Positions 18,966 to 27,538 of a DNA stretch of 64,000 nt are shown piece after piece. The stretch comes from Bacillus sp. B15-48 (GTDB lineage Bacteria; Bacillota; Bacilli; Bacillales; Cytobacillaceae). The notes beneath the pieces were generated by a model, which saw nothing but the letters and a program-made list of their open reading frames with translations, was not told where the DNA came from and made no database searches. The DNA lies in contig NZ_WOFU01000007.1 in the NCBI RefSeq assembly GCF_016879755.1, positions 1-64,000 of the forward strand, read 5' to 3'. Made by a program: the position numbers and the translations under genes. Numbering within the stretch: position 1 is the first letter of the stretch; the number at the start of each line of letters is the position of its first letter.

Positions 18966-19110
18966 TTAAATACAACTAGATTAATTAGACATTATTATAT
19001 ATTAATCAGAAAATAAAACAAATGATTATTTAAGGAAGTTAATTGTATTTCTTTATACAATTATTTGCTTCTACACTTTAATTTAAATATCCAATTCCCT
19101 TTAAAAGTTT

Positions 19111-19186
19111 TGCTTCACAATCTGGCCCGATTCATTAAAAAGAACACATTTCTTGCTCTAGAAATGCGCCCGATTCTGGAATAAAT
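19111..19186. repeat. Dispersed hairpin repeat, copy 3
   Basis: TGCTTCACAATCTGGCCCGATT, an AT-rich arm, stem CATTTCTTG / GAAATG, and GCGCCCGATTCTGGAATAA. The ATTTAAATATCCAAT motif precedes it at 19080-19095, as in other copies. The rest of 18966-19350 is featureless. Confidence 0.65.
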
Positions 19187-19350
19187 CAATACCCTTATTT
19201 GTTTTATACAAATAACTGTATATACATATATTTTCCTTTCTTACAGTATTTATTGTTATTTAAGTAACGAATTATTTAGCTGAAGCAAAATTGTATTACT
19301 TTTTATCAATTGGGAAAATATATAACTGAAAAGCTTAAAGGAGGAAGAAA

Positions 19351-19527
19351 ATGGAAGTCAATATGAGTGTTGAAGAAGTCGTGAATCAAATCACTGAATT
19401 AGTACAAAAAGAAGGGCAGCCACTTCGGAAGAAACAGGTAAAGAAGTCAAATCCAGAGTTAATGAAAAATGCACTGTATTATTTTCCAAGTTGGGAAGAA
19501 GCAATGGAAAAGAGCGTGGGATTGTAA
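19351..19527 (+). CDS. 58-residue protein with a single HNH-endonuclease-associated repeat
   Basis: ATG preceded by AAAGGAGGAAGAAA opens a 58-residue frame with a helical first half (VEEVVNQITELVQKEGQPL). It is followed by RKKQVKKSNPELMKNALYYFPSWEEAMEKS. That pattern resembles the short helical repeat linked to homing HNH endonucleases, in which a Trp follows F/Y-x-S; no nuclease domain is present. It could be a small DNA-binding protein. The overlapping 112-codon frame from 19469 is judged spurious. Confidence 0.6.
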   Translation: MEVNMSVEEVVNQITELVQKEGQPLRKKQVKKSNPELMKNALYYFPSWEEAMEKSVGL

Positions 19528-19731
19528 TCTTCAGCAATACATATTTTTTTCGCTAATAGTGTATAAAGGTAAGGCTCTTGTGCATCTTAATAATGTGCAA
19601 GAAAAACAGAACCACCCTCCTAGACACCTTTCAGCAGAGTGGTCCCTATATTTCTTCCACAAAAAGAAGGGATACCTTCTTCTATGGTTTGTTTTACTTG
19701 ATTTCTTACAGTCATGTCCTTTATTGAGACA

Positions 19732-19791
19732 GCAAAAGGTTTTTACCTACTTTTTTATCTTTGAAGAAGTTGTAGGTGAAAACCTTTTTGC
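19732..19791. repeat. Long inverted repeat (18-19 bp arms)
   Basis: GCAAAAGGTTTTTACCTAC and GTAGGTGAAAACCTTTTTGC surround a 21-bp loop. This is more extensive than a normal terminator and lacks a T-run beyond the arms. No gene is seen from 19528 to 20220 apart from this and the terminator at 19901. Confidence 0.6.
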
Positions 19792-19900
19792 ACTAATTAA
19801 ATATTGAATATGTTAATTTATATCATGCTTCAACTTTTTCTTGAGGTACGGTCAGGAAAATGCAATGTTACAATGTTAAGGGAATCCAAATCCACATATC

Positions 19901-19944
19901 AAAATCCTAATTTCGTGTTTACAACACTGAGAAATTAGGATTTT
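19901..19944. terminator. Hairpin terminator
   Basis: 14-bp stem AAAATCCTAATTTC / GAAATTAGGATTTT. The A/T ends give it terminator properties in both directions. It could end transcription of the 58-residue gene. Confidence 0.55.
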
Positions 19945-20220
19945 ATTACTTTAAACATCATTGTTCAATTCTTGCGCACGATAATTGAACAAGAAGAGTC
20001 GCTTTTACTGCATATTATGTTCGTACTGTACAGTAACTTTCTCCCTATATTAAATACACCTCTTCACTTATCTTTATTTTTAAATCATACTTTTACTTGT
20101 ACTTTTGTCGAATCAATAGATTAATTGTCGAAACTCTTATTATTTTATAAATACCCATTTACAATAGAACCTACTGCCTGTGTTTTTGAATTGTTATTAC
20201 AGCTTAATAGGAGTTAAATT

Positions 20221-20406
20221 ATGAAAACGAAAGTTTTATCCCTCAAAGAACTGGAAGATAAAATTGATGTATTAAGAACTTGTATGATTGATCTAGCAAC
20301 ATCAAATGGATTTACCCATCCAGATACGATTAAATGTAGTCAAGAGTTAGATGTTTTATTGAATGAACATCAAAAAATCAAATCGAAATTACCTATTATT
20401 CTATGA
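20221..20406 (+). CDS. Spo0E-family aspartyl-phosphate phosphatase
   Basis: The 61-residue protein forms a two-helix hairpin with the family signature: LEDKIDVLRTCMIDLATSNGFTHPDTIKCSQELDVLLN, including the SQELD motif (residues 40-44). Such proteins dephosphorylate Spo0A~P and delay sporulation. The start follows AATAGGAGTT. It stands alone between repeat copies. Its presence supports a spore-forming host. Confidence 0.88.
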   Translation: MKTKVLSLKELEDKIDVLRTCMIDLATSNGFTHPDTIKCSQELDVLLNEHQKIKSKLPIIL

Positions 20407-20493
20407 AACCTCTTTTTTGGCACTCCTTCACAGTTTTAGGTCAATTAAGTATTACAAAACAATTAGATTCCTTATTAAATTCACTATGAGAAC

Positions 20494-20545
20494 TAAAAAA
20501 GACACAATCCTTTATACAAGAATTGCGCCCGATTACTGAAAATCA
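20494..20545. repeat. Dispersed hairpin repeat, partial copy
   Basis: GACACAATCC, TTATACAAGAATT and GCGCCCGATTACTGAAAA match the distal half of the element. Confidence 0.5.
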
Positions 20546-20569
20546 AGATAATGATCATGACTGCTACCG

Positions 20570-20998
20570 TTAGCTTAATAAGAAACTGTTCCATAAGGTT
20601 TCATCAACCATAAAAAACCCCTCGTGTGAACATCCAGCCAATATACATTTATCATTTTGATAAAACATTAAGTCTTCTGGTAGTTCTGGGCTAATCCAAT
20701 CAAAAAGGGAATTGCTATATTCTTTTAAAAACTGCCTTGTAGCATTATTCAACTGAAAATAAAAAACATATGCTGTATCCCCAGAAAGTTTTGTGGTTTC
20801 CCATTTTCGTTGAATTTTCCTTTCGATTAAATGTACTTTTATATCGACTATCAAATTATCAATATAGGCAAGACGCTCTTCTTCAATCTCCATCATCTGT
20901 CTATTCTCAACAAAAGCAAAACGATTACAATGCTTTGATAATATGTCTATTAATTGTTTATAGCGTTTGCCCTTAACATTTTCCGTTATCATTAGCAT
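20570..20998 (-). CDS. Conserved hypothetical protein of Bacillus
   Basis: The 142-residue soluble protein has a predicted alpha/beta character. Recognisable stretches are NRFAFVENRQMMEIEEERLAYIDNL, WETTKLSGDTAYVFYFQLN and SLFDWISPELPEDLMFYQNDKCILAGCSHEGFFMVDE. I recall similar stand-alone proteins in Bacillus genomes without assigned function and can give no role. Start by ATG after AAGGAGGAA. Confidence 0.6.
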   Translation of the reverse strand: MLMITENVKGKRYKQLIDILSKHCNRFAFVENRQMMEIEEERLAYIDNLIVDIKVHLIERKIQRKWETTKLSGDTAYVFYFQLNNATRQFLKEYSNSLFDWISPELPEDLMFYQNDKCILAGCSHEGFFMVDETLWNSFLLS

Positions 20999-21057
20999 AT
21001 TAATTCCTCCTTATCACAATTCTTCAATCATCCTGCCAGTTAGTGTAAGTAGAAACC

Positions 21058-21136
21058 TTCACAATCTCAATTTTAGCGTAAATATCCAATTCTTTATTGA
21101 ATGTTTTTCAAGAATATGGCCCGATTGTGGAATAGG
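21058..21136. repeat. Dispersed hairpin repeat, divergent copy
   Basis: CTTCACAATCT, TTTTAGCGTAAATATCCAATT, TTTTTCAAGAATAT and GGCCCGATTGTGGAATAGG. The same blocks occur as in the other copies, partly in another order or orientation. Confidence 0.5.
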
Positions 21137-21168
21137 AAAAAATCCTGCATTAAAAAATTAACACAGGA
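21137..21168 (-). terminator. Terminator of glmS
   Basis: Reverse strand TCCTG / CAGGA stem with an AT-rich loop followed by six Ts, about 75 nt beyond the glmS stop. Confidence 0.55.
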
Positions 21169-21242
21169 CTTTTAATCAATCTTTATTTTAAATAATCGAA
21201 TTTTATTCCAAGTGATCAAATTTATGTTAACGTCGACAATTG

Positions 21243-23045
21243 CTATTCAACTGTTACTGACTTGGCCAAATTTCTTGGCTTATCGACGTCACAGTTGCGG
21301 TGCAGTGCCGCATAATAGGAAATCAACTGCATTGGGATGACAGAGATAAGAGGTGTTAATAATTCGTGTACTTCTGGAATGACCAAACGATCGTCTTCTG
21401 TATTTAAGCCTTCCATAGAAATAATACATGGGTTTGCCCCACGAGAGGCGACTTCTTTTACATTTCCACGAATGCTTAAGTTAACAAATTTCTGTGTAGC
21501 GAGAGCAACGACTGGAGTGCCTTCTTCAATTAGTGCAATTGTTCCGTGTTTCAATTCGCCGCCAGCAAATCCTTCGGCTTGAATATAGGAGATTTCCTTT
21601 AACTTCAAAGCTCCTTCAAGTCCGACGTAATAGTCAATTCCACGGCCGATGAAAAAACAATTTCTAGTTGTCGCCAAGTATTCACTAGCAATCATTTCAA
21701 ATTGTTCTTTAGAATCACAAAGAACCTCCATGGCATTGGCAATAATACCCAATTCTTTTACTAAATCAAAGTCTACTTTTTGTCCACTACTCTTTGCTGT
21801 CACTTCAGCAAGAATTGCTAACACAGCAATTTGGGCAGTGTACGCCTTTGTAGATGCTACCGCAATTTCTGGACCGGCATGAAGAAGCAAAGTATAATCC
21901 GCCTCTCGTGATAAAGTGGAACCTGGTACATTTGTGATTGTTATCGCCTCATGGCCCATTTCCTTCACTTTCACAAGAACTTGACGGCTATCCGCTGTTT
22001 CTCCACTTTGAGAGATAAAAATAAAGAGCGGTTTTTCCGATAAAAGTGGGATGTTATAGCCAAATTCACTAGAAATATGCACTTCTACTGGAATTTTAGC
22101 AAGCTTTTCGATAAATTGCTTTCCGACTAGACCAGCATGATAGGATGTTCCAGCCGCAATAATATAAATACGATCCGCAGCATTCATTGCAGTGACAATA
22201 TCACGGTCAATCTCGAGTGGCCCATTTCCATCTTGGTAGTTTTGAATAATTTTGCGGATGACAACTGGCTGTTCATCAATTTCCTTTAGCATATAATGCG
22301 GGTAGGTACCTTTTTCGATATCACCTGCATCTAGCTCAGCTGTATAGGGCTCACGAATAATCGTTTCGCCGATAAGATTTTGAATCGTTACACCCTCTTT
22401 TTCGATGATCACCATTTCTCCATCCATTAACTCAACAAATTTATCCGTTACTTGGAGCATCGCCATCGCATCGCTTGCTACAACATTAAATCCAAGCCCG
22501 AGCCCAACGAGTAGCGGGCTTTTATTTTTAGCTACAAAGAGTGTTTCTTTATCTTGTTCATCAATAAGAGCGAGCGCATAGGAACCATGTAAAAGTGTCA
22601 GCGTTTTGCGGAACGCTTCAGCGACAGATAAACCATTATTTACAAATAATTCAACAATCTGAACAATGACTTCTGTATCTGTTTCACTTTTTAAAGGGAC
22701 GTTTTGCAAATACTCGCGCTTTAGAATATCGTAATTTTCAATAACACCGTTATGAACAAGCGTAAATCTTCCAGAATTACTTTGATGCGGATGAGAATTA
22801 GTCTTACTTGGCACCCCATGTGTGGCCCAACGTGTATGGCCTATCCCTGCAAAAGCTTCAACTGTTGGGTCTACTGCTTCACGTAAATCCGCAATTCTCC
22901 CTTTTTCTTTAAAGATTTGAACCCCTTGTTCATTAATAACGGCGATTCCAGCCGAGTCATAACCACGATATTCTAGTTTCTCAAGACCTTTTAATAAAAT
23001 TTCTTTCGAATCATTGTATCCTATATATCCTACGATCCCGCACAT
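21243..23045 (-). CDS. glmS: Glutamine--fructose-6-phosphate aminotransferase (isomerizing)
   Basis: GlmS makes glucosamine-6-phosphate for cell-wall synthesis. The 600-residue protein begins MCGIVGYIG with the catalytic Cys next to Met1. It has the glutaminase domain ([11 protein letters not shown], about residue 70) and two SIS sugar domains ([26 protein letters not shown]), and ends in [13 protein letters not shown]. The frame is open to 23138, but Met-Cys at 23045 with AAAGGAGG upstream is the true start, because the Cys must become N-terminal. A GC-rich hairpin (about 23069-23106) and the glmS ribozyme lie in the leader. Confidence 0.98.
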   Translation of the reverse strand: MCGIVGYIGYNDSKEILLKGLEKLEYRGYDSAGIAVINEQGVQIFKEKGRIADLREAVDPTVEAFAGIGHTRWATHGVPSKTNSHPHQSNSGRFTLVHNGVIENYDILKREYLQNVPLKSETDTEVIVQIVELFVNNGLSVAEAFRKTLTLLHGSYALALIDEQDKETLFVAKNKSPLLVGLGLGFNVVASDAMAMLQVTDKFVELMDGEMVIIEKEGVTIQNLIGETIIREPYTAELDAGDIEKGTYPHYMLKEIDEQPVVIRKIIQNYQDGNGPLEIDRDIVTAMNAADRIYIIAAGTSYHAGLVGKQFIEKLAKIPVEVHISSEFGYNIPLLSEKPLFIFISQSGETADSRQVLVKVKEMGHEAITITNVPGSTLSREADYTLLLHAGPEIAVASTKAYTAQIAVLAILAEVTAKSSGQKVDFDLVKELGIIANAMEVLCDSKEQFEMIASEYLATTRNCFFIGRGIDYYVGLEGALKLKEISYIQAEGFAGGELKHGTIALIEEGTPVVALATQKFVNLSIRGNVKEVASRGANPCIISMEGLNTEDDRLVIPEVHELLTPLISVIPMQLISYYAALHRNCDVDKPRNLAKSVTVE

Positions 23046-23169
23046 AACTTCTTTTCCTCCTTTAGCGATAGAGGGCAAGAAGCCTTGGGGGCTTCTTTGC
23101 CCCCTTATCTCTGTAAAAGTAGTGGTTGTCTTTTTCATTCAACCAAGCATATTAATAGCATTCCCTTCT

Positions 23170-23308
23170 CTTTGTCCATTAAGTTACCTTAATGTTTTAA
23201 AGATGGGATTGCGGCTGTGCTCTTCAACCGGGAGGCATCCGCCGAAACTTTCGATAAACCTCCACCTCGTCAACTAATTCTTTTCTCGATCAGAATTAGT
23301 CCTGGCGC
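23170..23308 (-). ncRNA. glmS ribozyme-riboswitch
   Basis: The reverse strand shows the conserved core: GCGCCAGGACTAATTC right after the cleavage site (between 23309 and 23308), AGTTGACGAGGTGGAGGTTT, ATCGAAAGTTTCGGCGGATG, CCTCCCGGTTGAAG, and the AAGGTAACTTAATGG stem. Bound glucosamine-6-phosphate triggers self-cleavage and mRNA decay, giving feedback control of glmS. The interval 23309-23683 further upstream holds the glmS promoter region and no gene. Confidence 0.96.
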
Positions 23309-23683
23309 TTTAAGTTGCAAATCTCTTTTTCCTGCTCTCCTTTCCTTATAATCATTGTTCTTACAAAAACAGGATAATCATACATGAGATTAAACTATCC
23401 GTCAATTGAAAATATAAGGAGCATCTTTGCCTGAGAAAAATCCCCCCTATATTCATACCATATGCTTTGGTCGATGACTGTGCCACTTGTATTTATTAAA
23501 TAGGTCTTATTTGGGGCTTTTTAATTCCCTTCTGCACGTTAATTTATATAAATCCCTTTGAATTGTTGATATTTTGTAAAAAAGTAATAATTACGACGTG
23601 TATAGGTAGTTTTATCCTGTAAAATTAATATTGTGGACACAGTTAGAATCCATTTACTTTCTTACTGTAGTAAAAATAGGGAG

Positions 23684-24859
23684 ATGAAAAACTTGCCAAA
23701 TGAAGAAATGCTACTTATTCCTGGACCAACACCAGTAGTCGATTCCATTTACGATGCTTTAGCTCAAGAGACGCGCAGCCACACAGACGCAAGGTTTGCA
23801 GCTGTCTACCGGGATGCCATTGCAAAAACAAGAGAAATGCTAAAAACAGACGGGGAAGTGTTTGTTATTTCAGGGTCAGGAACACTAGCAATGGAAATGG
23901 CCCTCATCAATACTGTAGCCGCCGGAGAAAAAATCTTAGTCATTAGCCAAGGTTTCTTCGGAGATCGTTTTATTAAATTAGGCCAAGCTTTTGGTATCAA
24001 CGTCGATGTCATCCATTCTGAATGGGGAAAACAGGTCGACCCAAACGAGGTTGAGCAAAAACTTGCGAACGGTCAATTTAAAGCGGTTACAATTACACAT
24101 GCCGATACTTCAACAGGTGTTGCAGCTGATTTAGATGCTCTTGTCCCAATCATAAAAAAACATGGCGCACTCGTTATTCTTGATGGCGTTTGTGCAACCG
24201 CTGCTATGGAGGAAGATATGAGTAAATCATATGGAGCTCCCGATGCGAAAATAGATGTGGTCTTAACCGGCTCGCAAAAAGCAATTGGTGTACCACCTGG
24301 GTTAGCGATTGTCGCATTTAATCAAACAGCGCTTGCAGCTCGTGAAAAATTACCGAGCGTCCCAGGCTATTATAGTGATATTTATAATTGGCTTCCAATC
24401 ATGCACGACCCACAAAAATATTTCGCGACTCCTCCAGTAAACCTTATCTATGCTTATAATGAAGGAATGCGGTTAGTTTTAGACGAAGGAATGGAAAACC
24501 GCTTTAAGCGGCATGAAGCATATGGGAAGGCTGTTCGTTCAGCGCTTTCGATTTATGGAATGAAGGCTTTAGCCAGTGAAGAAGCTGCTGCGGCAACACT
24601 TAGCTGCATTCTTTATCCAGAAGGAATCAAAGATGCTTCCTTCCGCGCGTCACTAGCTAAAAAAGGGCTGATTGTCGCTGGGGCGCTTGCCCATTTAGCG
24701 GGAAAAGCCTTCCGAATTGGCCATATGGGAAATACGACAGCAGAAATGCTTGAGAAGGCGATTGTTTTAATCGGCGAAACAATGAATGAACAAGGTCAAG
24801 CGGTCAATATTACAAATGCCGTTGAACAATTTCGTTTAGAAATGGCTGCTCGAGTGTAG
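23684..24859 (+). CDS. Class V aminotransferase (alanine--glyoxylate / serine--pyruvate type)
   Basis: This PLP enzyme of about 391 residues opens LLIPGPTPV, then HTDARFAAVYRD, and has SGSGTLAMEMAL (cofactor phosphate loop), DGVCATAAMEEDM (the Asp that contacts the pyridine N) and LTGSQKAIGVPPGL, where the Lys forms the Schiff base. This matches the small-molecule branch including PucG and alanine-glyoxylate transaminases; the exact amino donor is not evident. ATG at 23684 is used; a TTG nine bases on has the better spaced GGGAG. The gene is single, with a terminator at 24891. Confidence 0.85.
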   Translation: MKNLPNEEMLLIPGPTPVVDSIYDALAQETRSHTDARFAAVYRDAIAKTREMLKTDGEVFVISGSGTLAMEMALINTVAAGEKILVISQGFFGDRFIKLGQAFGINVDVIHSEWGKQVDPNEVEQKLANGQFKAVTITHADTSTGVAADLDALVPIIKKHGALVILDGVCATAAMEEDMSKSYGAPDAKIDVVLTGSQKAIGVPPGLAIVAFNQTALAAREKLPSVPGYYSDIYNWLPIMHDPQKYFATPPVNLIYAYNEGMRLVLDEGMENRFKRHEAYGKAVRSALSIYGMKALASEEAAAATLSCILYPEGIKDASFRASLAKKGLIVAGALAHLAGKAFRIGHMGNTTAEMLEKAIVLIGETMNEQGQAVNITNAVEQFRLEMAARV

Positions 24860-24890
24860 AAACCACTAAACGTTTATGTATGGATTATAT

Positions 24891-24933
24891 GCCATGTACC
24901 TCTGAAAACTGTCGTTTGGTACATGGCTGCTTT
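24891..24933 (+). terminator. Terminator of the aminotransferase gene
   Basis: GCCATGTACC / GGTACATGGC stem with a 17-nt loop, followed by TGCTTTT. Confidence 0.65.
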
Positions 24934-25005
24934 TGGTAAAATTGAGTTGATCAATGTTTTCCATATTTATCCCAATATAAATTAAGGCCGATCATTTTTT
25001 TGCTG

Positions 25006-25674
25006 TCATTTCTCTTTATTGCGATGATTACAATAATCTTGGAAATGTTTCGTCGCTGTAATTGAAATCATTAGGATGAGTTCAAACCCATTCATAACAG
25101 CCCCACTCTTAACCTTTGACATTAATATAGCACCAATAACCATTACTATATTCCCGAAAAATAGCCATGGCCATTTTTGCCTTCGCCAAATAAAAATCGA
25201 GGCAATGATTAAGGATGCTGTTATAATGAAAATCATCAACCCACCATGTTTCCCCACTTTTTCATAACTCAATATTCCATACTCCCACTTAGCCTTTAGC
25301 TCGAGATTCCAAACAATGGTGAAGAATGAATAAACAACCAATCCGACGTAAAGAAGGAGAGCAATGTACCGTGACGATTTTTTCTGTACCCATTGAATAT
25401 CAGCACGCTTTAAACTATCCCATGCAAAGATAATTAAAATTGGTGTAAAAACAGCGTGAAGCAAGTAGCGAGGATAATTAAGATTTTCAAGGGTATTTCC
25501 TTCCCCGATAAATTTTCCAATCGCCAGAATGAAGTTATCATAAAACAAAGCAGCGTTCACAAGCATAATCACATTGGCACTAGTCAGCCAACCATAATTC
25601 TTTGCTAAGAAAATCCCCCAAACAATCAAGACTAAATATGCAAAACTATATGTAAAGGACAAAATTGTATCCAT
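25006..25674 (-). CDS. Predicted membrane protein, family not recognised
   Basis: This protein of about 222 residues has roughly seven hydrophobic helices (for example YLVLIVWGIFLA, ALLLYVGLVVYSFF, LFFGNIVMVIGAIL). A short loop DNFILAIGKFIGEGNTLENLNYPRYLLHAVFTPI looks conserved, and the C-terminus is charged. ATG at 25674 follows AAGGAGAG; a longer frame to 25713 adds an arginine-rich stretch without a binding site. No function is inferred. Confidence 0.65.
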   Translation of the reverse strand: MDTILSFTYSFAYLVLIVWGIFLAKNYGWLTSANVIMLVNAALFYDNFILAIGKFIGEGNTLENLNYPRYLLHAVFTPILIIFAWDSLKRADIQWVQKKSSRYIALLLYVGLVVYSFFTIVWNLELKAKWEYGILSYEKVGKHGGLMIFIITASLIIASIFIWRRQKWPWLFFGNIVMVIGAILMSKVKSGAVMNGFELILMISITATKHFQDYCNHRNKEK

Positions 25675-25742
25675 CGGCTCTCTCCTTCTTGTCTCCACCT
25701 TCTTCCTTTTCATTCTTTGCTAATCATCCCTAATTCATGAAT

Positions 25743-25782
25743 AAAAAATAGACATGCCCCCTTTAAACTAGGTTCATGTCTA
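25743..25782 (-). terminator. Terminator of the Crp/Fnr gene
   Basis: Reverse strand TAGACATG / CATGTCTA stem with six Ts after it, just past the stop codon at 25789. Confidence 0.75.
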
Positions 25783-25788
25783 CTTTTA

Positions 25789-26490
25789 TTAAATGAGAAG
25801 TAATCCATCGATATCAAGAATCTCGATTGTCTTTTTCGGTTTCTGCTTAATATAGCCCATTTCTTCTAACTCAGTTAATTTACGACTGACGGTTTCTGGC
25901 GTCGTCCCTAAATAGGAAGCTAAATCTTTTTTACTCATCGGCAAGACAAATTCATTCATTTCACCATCAACACACTCAGCTAAAAATAGCGCAATCCGGG
26001 TTTCTACCTTTTCCGTAGCAAACCGTGTTGTCTGCTTTTCTGACTGTTCTAAGCGATTGGAGAATTCGGTTAAAATTTTTAAGGAAATCGAGGGGTATTT
26101 TAATAAAAATTCTTGTAAATCTGAGCGCCGAATTAAACAAACACTCGTATCAATCATTGCTTCGGCGTAAGATTCATGAATTGTTTCCTTAAATAAAGCA
26201 AGTTCACCTGTGAATTCACCGGGGCTCAAAATCCGTACTAACTGTTCCTTCCCAGATTCTGATAAACGATAGATTCTAATTTTCCCCTTATTTACAATAT
26301 AGAGGGAATCTGATTCATCACCGGCATGGTAAATAATTTCTCCCCGTTTATAAGAAATAGGATTTACTGTTTCCATTATTTCTGCCATTTGTTCCGCTTC
26401 TAGATGGTTAAAAATCGGAACTAAGGCTACACAAGCTTTCGAATGATCGGCATCAGAACCACTTTGATGATGTCCACAATTTGTATCCAT
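25789..26490 (-). CDS. Crp/Fnr family transcriptional regulator
   Basis: The 233-residue protein has an effector domain (YKRGEIIYHAGDESDSLYIVNKGKIRIYRLS, about residues 47-77), a dimer helix, and a winged helix whose recognition helix is TPETVSRKLTELEEMGYI. The recognition helix carries the E-SR pattern of FNR, which reads TTGAT half-sites. The N-terminus is rich in Cys/His (C5, H7, H8, H16, C20), with a further C118, suggesting a redox, oxygen or metal sensor. Two FNR-like boxes nearby precede metal genes. An inverted repeat GAACGA / TCGTTC lies directly upstream of the gene. Confidence 0.88.
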   Translation of the reverse strand: MDTNCGHHQSGSDADHSKACVALVPIFNHLEAEQMAEIMETVNPISYKRGEIIYHAGDESDSLYIVNKGKIRIYRLSESGKEQLVRILSPGEFTGELALFKETIHESYAEAMIDTSVCLIRRSDLQEFLLKYPSISLKILTEFSNRLEQSEKQTTRFATEKVETRIALFLAECVDGEMNEFVLPMSKKDLASYLGTTPETVSRKLTELEEMGYIKQKPKKTIEILDIDGLLLI

Positions 26491-26592
26491 TTTTCACCTT
26501 CTTACGACAAATTTGAACGAACCTCTCTCGTTCAGAAGAGGCTCGCCTTAACCTATTGTCAACTATATTATAAGCTTAACATAGACAGCGCT

Positions 26593-27334
26593 TTACGCGT
26601 GAACACTCACTAAATTTCCGTCCGGTTTTTTACGCTTATGGTTGAATCGGATTAATCTCATTGCATTTAAAATGACCAGCAACACGCTTGCCTCGTGAAT
26701 AAACATTCCCGATGCTAAATGAACCGTTCCATTCAATACTCCGTATAAGAGCACGAATACTACGGCTACCGCAAAAATAGTGTTTTGTTTCATATTGCGA
26801 ATCGTTACTTTTGATAAGGAATAAGCATGGGAAAGCTGCATCAGCTTATCAGCCATTAACACGACATCAGCCGTTTCCATCGACACATCTGTTCCGCCTT
26901 CTCCCATCGTTAAACCGATATCTGCCGTGACAATCGCAGCTGCATCATCTGGAATCTGGATCTTTTCAGCACTCATTAGTTTACGGTTCCAATTGCTAGT
27001 TTATAGCCTGCGACTGTCGCGACAATACCATTCCCTTTAATGACTTCACCAGCTGTTACCTCGGAATCTAGCGCCATATTTCTTGCTTCCCCTTCTTTGA
27101 CAATCGTTTGCCCTAAATGATGCTCTGAAATCGTTTCCGCTTGGGCGACTAACTCCAATAATTTTTCTGAATCGATACCGTTAAACGAATGGATATCGGT
27201 TACCTCAGGCTTACCTTTTCAGAGTCTAAGACAAAAACGGAAAAGTTTTTAAACAAGTTTGCCAATATTTATACTCCGGGAATCGTAGTTCTTTCTGTAC
27301 TCGTTTATCTGTATTGCTATCATTTTTTCTCCCC
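26593..27334 (-). pseudogene. Heavy-metal P1B-type ATPase, scrambled remnant
   Basis: Reverse-strand pieces in order are as follows. A start ATG with GGGGGAG is at about 27334. A block starts at GKPEVTDIHSFNGIDSEKLLELVAQAETISEHHLGQTIV (nucleotide-binding domain with the conserved HP-type region altered). Then comes a stop near 26976. A last block runs VTADIGLTMGEGGTDVSMETADVVLM and ends in the final two membrane helices. Missing are the metal-binding membrane half, DKTGT and GDGINDAP. A membrane piece is inverted between 27222 and 27317. The gene cannot make a working pump. It belonged to the CadA/ZntA/CopA group. Confidence 0.85.
27222..27317 (+). pseudogene. Inverted fragment of the same P-type ATPase
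   Basis: Read on the forward strand, ESKTKTEKFLNKFANIYTPGIVVLSVLVYL matches the segment preceding the CPx/DKTGT region of P1B ATPases, where family members read ...FINKFANIYTP. It sits between the start codon and the GKPEVT block of the reverse-strand remnant, in opposite orientation, showing an internal inversion. Confidence 0.75.
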
Positions 27335-27366
27335 CTTACCATTGAACTCTCTTTGTTTATAGTTTA

Positions 27367-27408
27367 ATCATAAGATGTCAACCGGAGAAAAGAATTGATG
27401 CCCATCAA
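27367..27408 (-). promoter_or_regulatory. FNR-like box plus promoter of the P-type ATPase remnant
   Basis: A perfect FNR-type palindrome TTGATGCCCATCAA (27395-27408) is centred 32 bp upstream of the centre of a TATGAT -10 hexamer (27367-27372, reverse strand). This is the spacing expected of a class II activator site at about -41.5. The downstream GGGGGAG-ATG is intact even though the gene is broken. Confidence 0.65.
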
Positions 27409-27435
27409 GTTTTCAATGGCCTTTTAACAGCAAAT

Positions 27436-27462
27436 AAAAAAGGAGAGACAGTTAAGCTCTCC
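27436..27462 (-). terminator. Terminator of the efflux MFS gene
   Basis: Reverse strand GGAGAG / CTCTCC stem followed by six Ts, about 75 nt past the MFS stop. Confidence 0.7.
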
Positions 27463-27538
27463 CCAAAAATTTGTCGTAATAAATGTAAAAGTTGTTTTAA
27501 GTAAAACAATAGCAAATACGACGCCTTATTCAAGGCTG

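Noticed and set aside
19469-19807. 112-codon forward frame
   Set aside because: It overlaps the better supported 58-residue gene in another frame, runs through the inverted repeat, and has no binding site.
23069-23106. Terminator between the glmS ribozyme and glmS
   Set aside because: The GGGCAAAGAAGCC / GGCTTCTTGCCC hairpin is strong but no T-run follows on the reverse strand, so attenuation is not supported.
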